Positions 48,618-57,568 of a DNA stretch of 64,000 bases are shown here, one piece after another (the stretch's first letter is position 1; each line of letters opens with the position of its first letter). The stretch is from Bog-473 sp035552395 (GTDB lineage Bacteria > Actinomycetota > Acidimicrobiia > Acidimicrobiales > RAAP-2). The stretch spans positions 1-64,000 of the forward strand of contig DASZLL010000004.1 of the NCBI GenBank assembly GCA_035552395.1, in the 5' to 3' direction. The notes under the pieces are model-generated. The model had not been told where the DNA came from and did no database searches. It saw only the letters and a program-made list of their open reading frames with translations. Position numbers and translations under genes: made by a program.

Positions 48618-51053
48618 GTGGCCCAACGATCGACGAACGGGTCCGAAGGCGGGCCTGCGGCGACGCCGCTCGCCGGGCTCCGCGTCGTCGACCTCTCGTG
48701 CTGGATCGGGGGCGCGTACTGCACCAAGCTGCTGGCGGACGGCGGCGCCGAGGTGATCAAGGTCGAGTCACTCGAGGGCGATCCGCTGCGCCGATGGTCG
48801 GCCTCCGGTGCAGCCATCCCGCCCGAGCGCGACGGCGCCCTCTTCAACTTCCTCCACGCCTCGAAGCGGAGCGTCGTCGTCGACCCCGACGAGACCCGCG
48901 ACCTCTCGTCGCTCCATGAACTCTTTGCTGTGGCGGACGCGGTCGTGTGGTCACACGGCTCCCCGGTGGCCCAACACCCCGAGCTGACCCCCGCCGCGGT
49001 GCGCCGTGCGCACCCACACCTGACGGTGACCTCGATCACTCCATTCGGGCTTGAGGGACCGTGGTCCGACAAGCCGGCGACCGAATTCACCCTCCAGGCC
49101 TGGTCCGGCGCGGTCGTCGGCTTGGCGCGGGGGAGACCCGACCGTGCGCCGGTCTATGTAGGCGGCCAGATCGGCGAGTGGCTCGCCGGTCTCTTCGCGG
49201 CGATCGGAACCCTCGCGGCGGGCTGGCGTGACGACCCGCAAGGAGAGCTCGTCGACGTCTCGATGCTCGAGGCGATGGTCATGTGCCTCACCTATTACCC
49301 GGTGACCTTCAACGACCAGTTAGGCCGGCCGATGCGACGCCGCCGCTTCGTCCCGACCCCCGGAGTCGGCGCAGCGAGCGACGGGCTAGTCGGGCTCGGC
49401 GTCGGGACCGGGCAGCAGTGGCTCGACTTCTGTGCCCTGGCCGAACATCCCGAGTGGACGGAAGACCCGTCGCTCTTCTTGGACCGCACGGCCCTGGCAC
49501 CGACGATCGACGCATGGATCGCCTCGCACCGCGTCGATGAGGTCCTCGACCTGGCCTCGGCCTTCCGCATCCCCAACGCCCCGATCGCGAATGGCGAGAA
49601 CGTCACGACGTTCGAGCACTTCCGCCAGCGCGGTTCCTTTGCCGCCAACCCAACCGACGGCACGACGAACCCTCGCCCGCCTTTCCGGCTCGGCGCGGCC
49701 CGCCTCCGAGAACCCGAACCCGCTCCTCGGCTGGGGCAGCACTCTATGGACGAATTTCTGCATCGCCCGGCGCGTGAGCGAGATCGGACAGGAACGGGAA
49801 CGAAGGGACGTCCGTTCGAGGGCCTCCGCGTGCTTGATATGACCGCTTTCTGGGCGGGGCCCCTCACCAGTCATGTGCTGGCGCTCCTGGGAGCAGAAGT
49901 GATCCATTTGGAATCGGCGAGCCGGCTAGACGGCGTCCGATTCGTCGGCGGCGTGCCGCAGACGGAGGATCGGTACTGGGAGCGGGGACCGATCTTCGCT
50001 GCGCTCAACACCAACAAGAAGAGCCTGACGCTTGACCTCCGAGACCAGCGCGGGGTGGACCTCCTCCGCCGATTCGTCGCAACGTGTGACGTCGTGATCG
50101 AGAACTACACCCCGCGCGTGCTGGACCAACTGGGCGTCGACTACGAGGTCCTCCGGGGCGAGCGGCCGGATCTGGTCATGCTCCGGATGCCGGGCTTCGG
50201 GCTCGACGGACCCTGGCGCGACCAGGCGGCGTTCGCCTTCGTGATCGAGGACGCCTCTGGGCTGACTTGGCTCACCGGACACCCGGACCTCCTCCCGTTC
50301 GAGCCGTACACCGTCGGCGACCCCAACGCCGGATTGCATGCGCTCTATGGCCTCCTGCTTGCGCTCCAACACAGACAGAAGACCGGCCAAGGCGCTCTGG
50401 TCGAAGCGGCGATGGTCGATGCCGCGCTCAACGTCACCGCCGAGCAGGCGATCGAGCATTCCGCCTACGGGACACTTCTCACCCGCCAGGGAAACCGGGG
50501 TCCATGTGCGGCACCGCAGAATCTCTACGAGGTGGCCAAGCCCGACGAGAACGCCCGCGGCGACTTCTGGGTCGCCATTGCGGTCTCCTCCGATGAGCAA
50601 TGGAAAGCCCTACGAGGCGTATTGGGCGAACCAACCTGGGCCGCCGACCCCGGGATGGAGACCGAGGCGGGGCGTGTGCGGGCGCAGGATCGAATCGACT
50701 CCGGCTTGCAGGAGTGGTGCCGCGACAAGCAGGCGGACGAGGTGGTCGCGCTCCTCTGGGCGGCGGGTGTGCCCGCCGGGAAGGTCGTTCAGCCGCACGA
50801 CCAGCCTGAGCTGCCACCGCTCGAGTTCCGCCGCTTCTTCGAAGAGGTGGAGCATCCTGTGATCGGAACCTCCCGCTACAGCACGCTGCCGATGAAATTC
50901 GCGGGTGGCCCCGAGCGGCTGCACACGCGGCACGCACCACTCCTCGGAGAGCACAATCGGGAGCTCCTCAGCGAACTTGGCCTGAGCGGGTCGGACATCG
51001 ACGCGCTCGAGGCAGATGGTGTCATCGGTGCCTCGCTCGTCGCAGGGACCTAG
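48618..51053 (+). CDS. tandem CaiB/BaiF family III CoA-transferase
   Basis: 811 residues, two family III halves (about 1-385 and 395-811), homologous to the 22392 protein. Again the N-terminal half has Glu in the catalytic position (GGQIGEWLAGLFAA) and the C-terminal half keeps Asp (YTVGDPNAGLHALYGLLLAL). GTG 48618, two bases after the hydratase stop; the preceding residues in the longer frame are an Arg-rich shadow. Probably transfers CoA to the acid produced by its neighbours. The repeated half-site change in two paralogues argues for a conserved architecture. Confidence 0.9.
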   Translation: MAQRSTNGSEGGPAATPLAGLRVVDLSCWIGGAYCTKLLADGGAEVIKVESLEGDPLRRWSASGAAIPPERDGALFNFLHASKRSVVVDPDETRDLSSLHELFAVADAVVWSHGSPVAQHPELTPAAVRRAHPHLTVTSITPFGLEGPWSDKPATEFTLQAWSGAVVGLARGRPDRAPVYVGGQIGEWLAGLFAAIGTLAAGWRDDPQGELVDVSMLEAMVMCLTYYPVTFNDQLGRPMRRRRFVPTPGVGAASDGLVGLGVGTGQQWLDFCALAEHPEWTEDPSLFLDRTALAPTIDAWIASHRVDEVLDLASAFRIPNAPIANGENVTTFEHFRQRGSFAANPTDGTTNPRPPFRLGAARLREPEPAPRLGQHSMDEFLHRPARERDRTGTGTKGRPFEGLRVLDMTAFWAGPLTSHVLALLGAEVIHLESASRLDGVRFVGGVPQTEDRYWERGPIFAALNTNKKSLTLDLRDQRGVDLLRRFVATCDVVIENYTPRVLDQLGVDYEVLRGERPDLVMLRMPGFGLDGPWRDQAAFAFVIEDASGLTWLTGHPDLLPFEPYTVGDPNAGLHALYGLLLALQHRQKTGQGALVEAAMVDAALNVTAEQAIEHSAYGTLLTRQGNRGPCAAPQNLYEVAKPDENARGDFWVAIAVSSDEQWKALRGVLGEPTWAADPGMETEAGRVRAQDRIDSGLQEWCRDKQADEVVALLWAAGVPAGKVVQPHDQPELPPLEFRRFFEEVEHPVIGTSRYSTLPMKFAGGPERLHTRHAPLLGEHNRELLSELGLSGSDIDALEADGVIGASLVAGT

Positions 51054-51072
51054 AGGCCCGGCGGGAACGCCG

Positions 51073-51078
51073 TATCCT
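51073..51078 (+). promoter_or_regulatory. -10 box of leaderless MarR transcript
   Basis: TATCCT, six bases, then ATG at 51085. It lies 20 bases after the CoA-transferase stop, so the regulator may also be read from the operon. Confidence 0.5.
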
Positions 51079-51084
51079 TCCGGC

Positions 51085-51675
51085 ATGGCCTTCGAGCCGG
51101 CCCCCTTTGACGTCGTCGAGGCGTCCCGTCGCGTCTGGCTCCAGCGCTGGGCCCCCGAGGCCGCTTCCGGCATGGCGGTGTTCACCGCCATTCTGCGTTC
51201 CTACCAGCTCCTCAACGATCAGGTGCAGCACGTGATGAGGAGGCACGATCTCACGTTCGCCCGCTATGAGGTCCTCGCCTGGTTGGCGACCGACCCGGAA
51301 TCCGCGCTGACGCTCAGCTGGATCAGCAAGACCCTGCGGATCCCGCCGGCGACCGTCACCAACATCATCGATCGACTCGAGGATGACAAGCTCGTTCGGC
51401 GGATGCCGCATCCTTCGGATGCCCGGACGACGCTCGCCGAAATCACTGCCCGTGGCCGCAAGGCCGCGATGGGTGCGACGGAAGATCTGAACTCGACCGT
51501 CTACGAACGCATCGGTCTGGCCGAGCCGGAGCGCAGCAAGCTCATCGACCTGCTGGCTCGGCTGCGCGCCAGCGGAAACGAATTCGACGTCGTACTCTCG
51601 GAAGAAGTCCTCGAGGATGTGACATCACGGGGGGTCCGCAAGCCAGGTCGCAAAGGTCGATCGGCGGTCGCGTAA
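51085..51675 (+). CDS. MarR family transcriptional regulator
   Basis: 196 residues. LTFARYEVLAWLATDPESALTLSWISKTLRIPPATVTNIIDRLEDDKLVRRMPHPSDARTTLAEITARG contains the MarR winged HTH and the DxR wing (PSDARTT). The C-terminus is basic (VRKPGRKGR). It follows the tandem CoA-transferase and faces a TetR gene tail to tail; probably local control of the 46359-51053 genes. Confidence 0.9.
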   Translation: MAFEPAPFDVVEASRRVWLQRWAPEAASGMAVFTAILRSYQLLNDQVQHVMRRHDLTFARYEVLAWLATDPESALTLSWISKTLRIPPATVTNIIDRLEDDKLVRRMPHPSDARTTLAEITARGRKAAMGATEDLNSTVYERIGLAEPERSKLIDLLARLRASGNEFDVVLSEEVLEDVTSRGVRKPGRKGRSAVA

Positions 51676-51685
51676 CTCGCACGGG

Positions 51686-52309
51686 TCACCCGGGAGGCCG
51701 TTGCCCCTTTCGGATGGCGTCTTCGACCAAGCCGATCGCCCAGTCGACGGTCCGGATCGCCTGCTCGCGATTCATCTCCCAGTCCGAGGCGAGTCGCTCG
51801 TACGTGGCGACACTCCACATCACATCGAGCAGGGCGGCGGCGGATGTCCGCTCGGAGTCGGACCATTCGGACGTCCCGTCCCGTAGCGCCCCCAAGAGGG
51901 CGTTTCTCTGGCGGAGGTTGGCGTCGGTGAGGGTCGGATCGAGCGGCGGCTTCGGGCGCATCGGGTACGAGGACACGTGCGCAAAGATCCGGGCTGCAAT
52001 GTCGGCGACGTCGTCGAGCCGCATTCCCTCCAGTTCGATGCCGGCCTTCTGTTCCAGCCGGTGCATGACGGCATCACGAAGGCCTCGCTCGTTGCCGAAA
52101 TAGCGGTACACGGTCCGCTCGTTCACGCCGGCCTCTTCCGCGACGCGACGCATGGTGAGCGCGCGCCAGTCGCGAATAGACGAGGTGCGGAGAAGCTTGC
52201 AGCCCGCCGCCGTGATGCGCTCGCGCGTCTCGGCGGCCTGCTGGCGCCGGGCCGGGCTCTCGTAACGGCGTGGGCTGGAGGCCTGCGGTACGGGTGTCGC
52301 CCTGCTCAC
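51686..52309 (-). CDS. TetR family transcriptional regulator
   Basis: 207 residues. The HTH is at about 25-75 (AAETRERITAAGCKLL, LTMRRVAEEAGVNERTVYRYFGNERGLRDAVMHRL). GTG 52309 has GGGAGAGG upstream. It lies 14 bases downstream of the P450 gene on the same strand, so P450 and TetR form a two-gene operon, a common feedback arrangement. No operator is obvious upstream of the P450. Confidence 0.88.
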   Translation of the reverse strand: MSRATPVPQASSPRRYESPARRQQAAETRERITAAGCKLLRTSSIRDWRALTMRRVAEEAGVNERTVYRYFGNERGLRDAVMHRLEQKAGIELEGMRLDDVADIAARIFAHVSSYPMRPKPPLDPTLTDANLRQRNALLGALRDGTSEWSDSERTSAAALLDVMWSVATYERLASDWEMNREQAIRTVDWAIGLVEDAIRKGQRPPG

Positions 52310-52323
52310 TGCCTCTCCCAGGA

Positions 52324-53511
52324 CTAGGGAACCAAGGCGGGAAGGGTCTCCCAGCCTCGCACGGTCGAGGTCGGCGACAAGCGGGCGTTCTCCATGTCGA
52401 TGTCCCATTCGGGAATGCGCACCAGCAATTCCTCGAGGGCGATGCGGCCCTCCATGCGGGCGAGAGCAGACCCCATGCATAGGTGGATCCCGTTGCCGAA
52501 GGTGAGGTGCCGGCGGACGTCGCGATGGACGTCGAAGGTGTCCCCGTCGGGGAACTTCCGGTAGTCCCGGTTGGCGGAACCCAGGAGGAAGAGCATCACG
52601 CTTCCTTCCGGCACCAATATGTCGCGCACAACGAGGTCCTGCCGGGCGATGCATCGTCCGACGTGGGGCGCCGGGGATTCGAAGCGGAGGACCTCCTCAA
52701 CGGCGGCGGGGATCAGCGACGGGTCCTTGACCAGGTCGGCCCGTTGATCGGGATGCTCTGCCAGCACCTTCGCCATCCATCCGATCAGGCGGGTCGTCGT
52801 CTCATTGCCGGCGCCGGCCAGCACCTCGATGTACGTCAGGAGCTCGGTCCGTCTGAGCTTACGCGTCGCGCCGGTTTCGTCGACGAACTCGACGTTCAGG
52901 AGCTCGGTCATGATGTCGTCGGACGGATGATCGACCCGCCAGTCGACAAACTCGGCGAACCTCTCTCCGGTCACGAAGTTGTCGCTGGAGACCTGCATGG
53001 GCTCACCCTCCTTGGTGCGAAGGGTCGAGTCCACGTGATCGCGCACCGCTTCCTGGTCGCTCTCGGGGATGCCGAGCAGCATGCTGATGACGCGCATCGG
53101 CATCTGGGCACCAAAGTCGGCGATGAAGTCGAACCCTTCGGCGCCCACCAGAAGATCGAGGCTGTGGGAGCAGAACTCGCGGATCTTCGGCTCGAGCTCG
53201 GCGACCCGCCGAGGCGTGAAGGCACGGGACAGCAGACGCCGGTGGATGGTGTGGGTCGGGGGATCCTCGAAGATGATGACGCCCGGAGGGATGTCGATCT
53301 CGGCCTTGATGATCTCGAGGATGGCTCCCTTGCCCGAGATGTAGGTCTGGGCGTCGAGCAGCCCTTTCTCCACATCCTCGAATCGGCTTACGGCGAAGAA
53401 GTCCTGTTTGTCGTTGTAGTAGATCGGGGCCTCATCGCGCAGCCGGCGGTATACGGGGTACGGGTCAGCATTGATCTCGACGCTGTACATGTCGTAGTAG
53501 ACGTCGCTCAC
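52324..53511 (-). CDS. cytochrome P450
   Basis: 395 residues. I-helix AGAGNETTTR, ExxR in EEVLR, and the heme ligand Cys near 345 in FGNGIHLCMGSALAR. GTG at 53511 chosen for GGAGG with a five-base spacing; an ATG at 53550 has no ribosome site. Only moderately similar to the 43284 P450, so a different substrate is likely. Co-transcribed with the TetR gene downstream. Confidence 0.93.
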   Translation of the reverse strand: MSDVYYDMYSVEINADPYPVYRRLRDEAPIYYNDKQDFFAVSRFEDVEKGLLDAQTYISGKGAILEIIKAEIDIPPGVIIFEDPPTHTIHRRLLSRAFTPRRVAELEPKIREFCSHSLDLLVGAEGFDFIADFGAQMPMRVISMLLGIPESDQEAVRDHVDSTLRTKEGEPMQVSSDNFVTGERFAEFVDWRVDHPSDDIMTELLNVEFVDETGATRKLRRTELLTYIEVLAGAGNETTTRLIGWMAKVLAEHPDQRADLVKDPSLIPAAVEEVLRFESPAPHVGRCIARQDLVVRDILVPEGSVMLFLLGSANRDYRKFPDGDTFDVHRDVRRHLTFGNGIHLCMGSALARMEGRIALEELLVRIPEWDIDMENARLSPTSTVRGWETLPALVP

Positions 53512-54050
53512 GTCTGCCTCCACGGTGCATTCCCAGGGTAGGGAATTCATGTCAGAGTACGACGTGAATACTGGCGCGGTCAACCTCGAGCCGGCGGACC
53601 ATCTCTCACTGCCTCGGTCGCTTGCTGACCCCGGTACTTGGCGGGCAGCAGGCTGTCCGCCGGCACGGGGGTCGCGACCGGGTGAAAGCCCGGCGCGCTC
53701 GAGCTCACGGGGAGGCGCCCGACGAACGGGTTCAGCGGCGTGTGCAGCGCGGGCGGATGCTGGAACGGTGACCGCCCTGAGAAGACGAAGAACTCCAACA
53801 TGGCCGGCGCGTTGGCGTCGTGATACGTCATGGCCGGCAGATTCCGGTTCGTCTCCACGAATGTCAAGAGGCTGGTGTGTTCGTGCACAACATGGACACA
53901 AAGCTCCGCTTGGCGAAAGGCGAGATCACGGCCCAGGGAACGCGAAACCCAGCCAGCCCGCCCCACCACTCCCGGCCCCTGGTGCTCACCCCAGCATGTC
54001 GACCGTCCGACCAATAGGGTCTGGGTAACCGACCGGAGGGAGCGCGCAGA
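53512..54050. other. 539-base region without an intact gene
   Basis: It contains the phosphoesterase relic (53580-53899, minus strand). At its right end a TAGGGT box at 54014-54019 and a GGAGGGAG ribosome site serve the following gene. I see nothing else coding. Confidence 0.6.
53580..53899 (-). pseudogene. C-terminal relic of a phosphoesterase (phospholipase C-like) gene
   Basis: The minus-strand frame reads HEHTSLLTFVETNRNLP, then MTYHDANAPAMLEFFVFS and a proline-rich tail to a stop. This matches the C-terminal end of phosphoesterase-family proteins and aligns with the intact protein at 40201 (RHTSLLATLRKTWNL, RDAAASTFEEVFS). About 90 residues survive. The frame upstream reads as antisense of the next gene, and no N-terminal phosphoesterase motif is present, so the gene was truncated by deletion or rearrangement. 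Confidence 0.6.
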
Positions 54051-55043
54051 GTGGCGACTGTTGAGACGATTCGCGGCCCTATTGACACCGCTGACTTGGG
54101 TCGCACCTACATGCACGAGCACGTGTTCGTCCTTGACGCCGACGTCCAGCAGAACTACCCGTCCGAGTGGGGCAGTGAGGACGAGCGGGTGGCCGACGCC
54201 GTGGTCAAGCTCAAGGCGCTGGCGGCGCAGGGCATTCGAACCATCGTTGATCCGACGGTCATTGGGCTGGGCCGTTATATCCCGCGCATTGAGCGCATCG
54301 CCGAGCAGGTGCCGGACCTGCACATCATCCCCGCCACCGGGTGTTACACCTACGACCAGGTGCCGTTCTTCTTCTACTACCGCGATCCCGCCGTGTACGC
54401 CGCGCTCGGTGCGGACGTGCCGGACCCGATGATCGAGATGTTCACCGCCGATATAACCGAAGGGATCACCGGCACCAGGGTCAAGGCCGCCTTCTTGAAA
54501 TGTGCGATCGACCACAAGGGCCTCACCGATGGGGTGGCCCGCATCATGCGTGCGGTGGCCCGGACGCACCGCAGCACCGGCGCGCCGATCACCGTGCACA
54601 CCCATCCGGGCTCCCAGACCGGTCTGATCGTCAAGCAGGTGATGTGCGACGAGGAGGGCGTGGACCCGGCACGGGTGGTGCTGGGTCACTCGGGTGACAG
54701 CGCCGACGTCGACCACCTAAGTGCCCTGGCCGACCTCGGCTTCATCCTGGGCATGGATCGCTTCGGCCTCTACGTGGACACCACCTTCGAGGCTCGCGCC
54801 GACACCGTGGTCGAGATGTGTCGCCGCGGGTACGCCGAGCGGATGGTGCTCTCGCACGACACATCGTGCTACCTCGACATGATCGACCCTCGCATCGTCG
54901 CCATGCTCACCACGTGGACCTATCTCCACATCGAGGACGAGGTGCTGCCGTACATCCGAGAGCGAGGCGTCACGGACGCACAGATCGAGACCATGCTGGT
55001 CGAGAATCCGCGGCGCTTCTTCGAGAACAACAGCGCCTACTGA
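54051..55043 (+). CDS. phosphotriesterase family protein (PLL-type lactonase)
   Basis: 330 residues with the full binuclear metal site of the family: His22/His24 (MHEH), carboxylated Lys150 (AAFLKCA), His183 (TVHTHP), His213 (LGHSGD) and Asp270 (LSHD). Phosphotriesterase-like lactonases open lactone rings and show some paraoxonase activity; a lactone produced by the nearby Baeyer-Villiger enzyme would be a logical substrate (inference). GTG start with GGAGGGAG upstream. It ends in a hairpin shared with the convergent gene. Confidence 0.92.
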   Translation: MATVETIRGPIDTADLGRTYMHEHVFVLDADVQQNYPSEWGSEDERVADAVVKLKALAAQGIRTIVDPTVIGLGRYIPRIERIAEQVPDLHIIPATGCYTYDQVPFFFYYRDPAVYAALGADVPDPMIEMFTADITEGITGTRVKAAFLKCAIDHKGLTDGVARIMRAVARTHRSTGAPITVHTHPGSQTGLIVKQVMCDEEGVDPARVVLGHSGDSADVDHLSALADLGFILGMDRFGLYVDTTFEARADTVVEMCRRGYAERMVLSHDTSCYLDMIDPRIVAMLTTWTYLHIEDEVLPYIRERGVTDAQIETMLVENPRRFFENNSAY

Positions 55044-55077
55044 CCTGACTCCGCAGAGGGTCCGGCGGTCAGGTCAG
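55040..55077. terminator. bidirectional hairpin between convergent genes
   Basis: CTGACCTGAC at 55040-55049 and GTCAGGTCAG at 55068-55077 form a perfect ten-base stem. It overlaps both stop codons of the facing genes, so it can act in either direction. Confidence 0.6.
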
Positions 55078-55934
55078 AGCCGGTAGACCCGTTCGGCGGT
55101 CCCGGCGAAGAGCGCATCACGGGCGTCGTCGTCCAGCCCGCTCGTGACGGCGTCGAACGTCGTATAGAGCTCGTCGAAGCTGCCGGCCATGGAGTCGACC
55201 GGAAAGTTGCTGGCGAACATGCAGCGCTCGGCGCCGAAGGCCTCGATGGCGTGCTCGAGCCAAGGGCCGAGGGCCTCGACCCGGGTTGAACCGAGCGGCA
55301 TGGCGAGGCCCGACAGCTTGCACACGACATTGTCACCGAGTCCGGCCAGGGCGGCGATGCCCTCTTTCCACATTGCGCGCTCCTCGTCGGAATCGTTGCG
55401 TGGCCATCCTGTGTGCTCCACCACAACGGTGAGGTCTCCGAACGAGGACAACCGCTCCGCCGCGGTGCGGAGCTGGTCCGGATGCGTCATGAGCTCGAAC
55501 ACCAGATTCCGGTCCTGTAGGGCGCGCACCACTTCGGCATCGGGTACGGCCACGTCGAGGCCACCCATGGGCCGGACCCCCCGGAAGCGAGCGGCCGACA
55601 TCTGGCGGTCGATGAAGGCGATCGCGTCGGATGTCGAATCGGCCGGGGGCAGGCCGCCGATGATGGCGTGAGGGCCACCCCGCTCCTCGGCCCGGGCATC
55701 GAGCTCGATCGTCTCCTCGACGGAGTTGGGACCCGTCGCGGCGGCGACATTCACGAACTTCTGCACGTGCCAGTTGGCCGACTCGGCCCGATAGGTGTCG
55801 GCGTCGAAACGGCGGTACATCCCCACGCCCCCCTTCACGCCTTCGGGTGGGCGTGACAGGTAGGGGTACCAGTCGGTACGCGCGGGGTCCCACAGGTGGA
55901 CGTGCGCGTCGACGACGCGGGGGCGTGGCGTCAT
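55074..55934 (-). CDS. amidohydrolase-2 family protein, lactonase-like
   Basis: 286 residues, smaller than the other family members here, with a true HxH: VVDAHVHLWDPARTDWYPYL. EHTGWPRND and FASNFPVDS supply further metal or active-site residues. The DAHxHLWDP start is typical of the sugar-lactonase or 2-pyrone-4,6-dicarboxylate lactonase group, so lactone hydrolysis is favoured over decarboxylation. ATG overlaps the stop of the upstream SDR gene (ATGA), placing it last in an operon with a Baeyer-Villiger monooxygenase, which makes lactones. Confidence 0.87.
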   Translation of the reverse strand: MTPRPRVVDAHVHLWDPARTDWYPYLSRPPEGVKGGVGMYRRFDADTYRAESANWHVQKFVNVAAATGPNSVEETIELDARAEERGGPHAIIGGLPPADSTSDAIAFIDRQMSAARFRGVRPMGGLDVAVPDAEVVRALQDRNLVFELMTHPDQLRTAAERLSSFGDLTVVVEHTGWPRNDSDEERAMWKEGIAALAGLGDNVVCKLSGLAMPLGSTRVEALGPWLEHAIEAFGAERCMFASNFPVDSMAGSFDELYTTFDAVTSGLDDDARDALFAGTAERVYRL

Positions 55935-57568
55935 GGGGCCCCGACCATCTCCTTGAGTGTGTCGTCGAGCCAGGTGGGAACGGCCGGTCCCCCGTAGGTC
56001 ACGGTGCCGAGGGGCCGGGGGTGGCTGCGCAGCCCGAGCCAACCCGGGCCCACCACCAACTCGGCGCCGGCCAGGGCGGCGGCCTCGGGGTCGACGAAGA
56101 GCTGCCCGACCAGCTCACCGACCACCGGGCCGGCGAGCGCGTCGGGCGCTTCGACGCTCGTCGCAAACGCGGTGACGCGCCCGCCCGTGCCACTCTCCGC
56201 CGCCCGCGCGAGTTGACCTGCGGCCTGGGCCCGGCTCTTCCCACCGGGCGTGGTGGCGTCAGTGAGGGTCATCAGCTGCACCGGACGGTCAGCGCGGGCG
56301 GCGTACTCGGCCACCGCCCGTGGCCACGCGGCGTCTGCGTGCAGATGCTCAACGAGTCCCTCGTGGTCGGCGAGAATCGTTTCCCATCCGGCGTTCGTCG
56401 GCGATGACGCCCGATGCCCGTCCAAGGCAATCACGACTGCGTCGACCGGTCCCTCGGCATCGACGACTGCGCGCAAGCTGCCGGCCGCACCGTCGAAACC
56501 GCGTCCGGACTCGACTCGGTGGCATGAGATGGACCGGGCATCGAGCGCGGCGAGAAGCGGAGCCTCCAACTGCGTGCGTCCATCGACGACGACGATGCAG
56601 GACTTCGTGGCTGGCGCAGGGAACGGCCCGGACGTCGGCGCGTCGAAGATCCCGGCGAAGCGGGGATTGCCCCCTCCGGCGCTGACCTGCTTCGCCTCGG
56701 CCTTCACGAGGGCGCGTGGAACGAACGCCTGCACCAGCGCCGGCAGCGAAACGGCACCCGCCGTGCGCACGACCTCAAGCAGGCGGGGTTGGTCGACAAT
56801 GGCGACCTCGGGGCCGCTGGCGAACACGACTTGGCCCGTGCACCACCCGAACCCGTCGTCCACCAGGTGCGCGCCCAGGGGGCCGAGCTGCTCAGGCCCG
56901 GGCATCGAGTCGAGTGACAGCCCGCCTCCGCCGCCGGCCCGGCCCTCCTGGCGGGCCCGCTCGACCGCGGCCACGACCATGCGGGTGTTGGCGATGGGTG
57001 ACAGGGCGTTGACGGTCACCCCCGGTGGCGCGTGGCGCCCCAGCTGCCACGTCAGGGCTGCGACGGCCCGCTTGGCGCAGCTGTAGGCGCCCGCGTCTGC
57101 GCCCCGCCACCCCGAGCCGGATGTGACGCCGACGATGCGCCCGTGCCCCGCCTCCGCCATGAGGGGCAGCGCGGCGTCGAGTACGTTGAGGTACCCCCCG
57201 AGATGCACCGAGAGCAGGGCCTGCCAGTCATCTTCGGTGCCGCGGGCAAAGTAGCTCTGGCGCGTGATGCCGGCGACGTTCACGACGGCGTCTAGTCCGC
57301 CGTGCTCGCCCGCCAGCTCTTCGAACAGCGCGCGGAGCGCCGCACCGTCGGTGACGGAGGCCGACGAGGACCGGGCCGAACCACCGGCCGCCACGATGCG
57401 ACCCGCCGTCGTGGTCGCGGGCTCGGGCAGCTCTTCGGTGCCCTCGAGAGTGACGAGCGGGTCCACGGTGACGACGAACCAGCCAGCGCGGCCGAGCTCC
57501 TCGGCGATCGCCCCGCCGATGCCTCCCCCGCCGCCGGTCACGACGGCGACCCGCTGGCGTGCGTTCAC
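55931..57568 (-). CDS. two-domain SDR protein
   Basis: 545 residues. The N-terminal half (1 to about 280) is a classical SDR: TGGGGGIGGAIAEEL, NVAGITRQ, TSGSGWRGADAGAYSCAK (Ser, Tyr-X3-Lys). The C-terminal half (about 300-545) has Rossmann-like pieces (SCIVVVDGRTQLEAPLLAAL, DAVVIALDGHRASSPTNAGWETIL, GKSRAQAAGQLARAAES) but no complete cofactor or catalytic motif, like a degenerate second SDR. It may be a structural half that completes a pseudo-dimer. GTG overlaps the monooxygenase stop (GTGA) and the stop overlaps the lactonase start. Confidence 0.85.
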   Translation of the reverse strand: MNARQRVAVVTGGGGGIGGAIAEELGRAGWFVVTVDPLVTLEGTEELPEPATTTAGRIVAAGGSARSSSASVTDGAALRALFEELAGEHGGLDAVVNVAGITRQSYFARGTEDDWQALLSVHLGGYLNVLDAALPLMAEAGHGRIVGVTSGSGWRGADAGAYSCAKRAVAALTWQLGRHAPPGVTVNALSPIANTRMVVAAVERARQEGRAGGGGGLSLDSMPGPEQLGPLGAHLVDDGFGWCTGQVVFASGPEVAIVDQPRLLEVVRTAGAVSLPALVQAFVPRALVKAEAKQVSAGGGNPRFAGIFDAPTSGPFPAPATKSCIVVVDGRTQLEAPLLAALDARSISCHRVESGRGFDGAAGSLRAVVDAEGPVDAVVIALDGHRASSPTNAGWETILADHEGLVEHLHADAAWPRAVAEYAARADRPVQLMTLTDATTPGGKSRAQAAGQLARAAESGTGGRVTAFATSVEAPDALAGPVVGELVGQLFVDPEAAALAGAELVVGPGWLGLRSHPRPLGTVTYGGPAVPTWLDDTLKEMVGAP

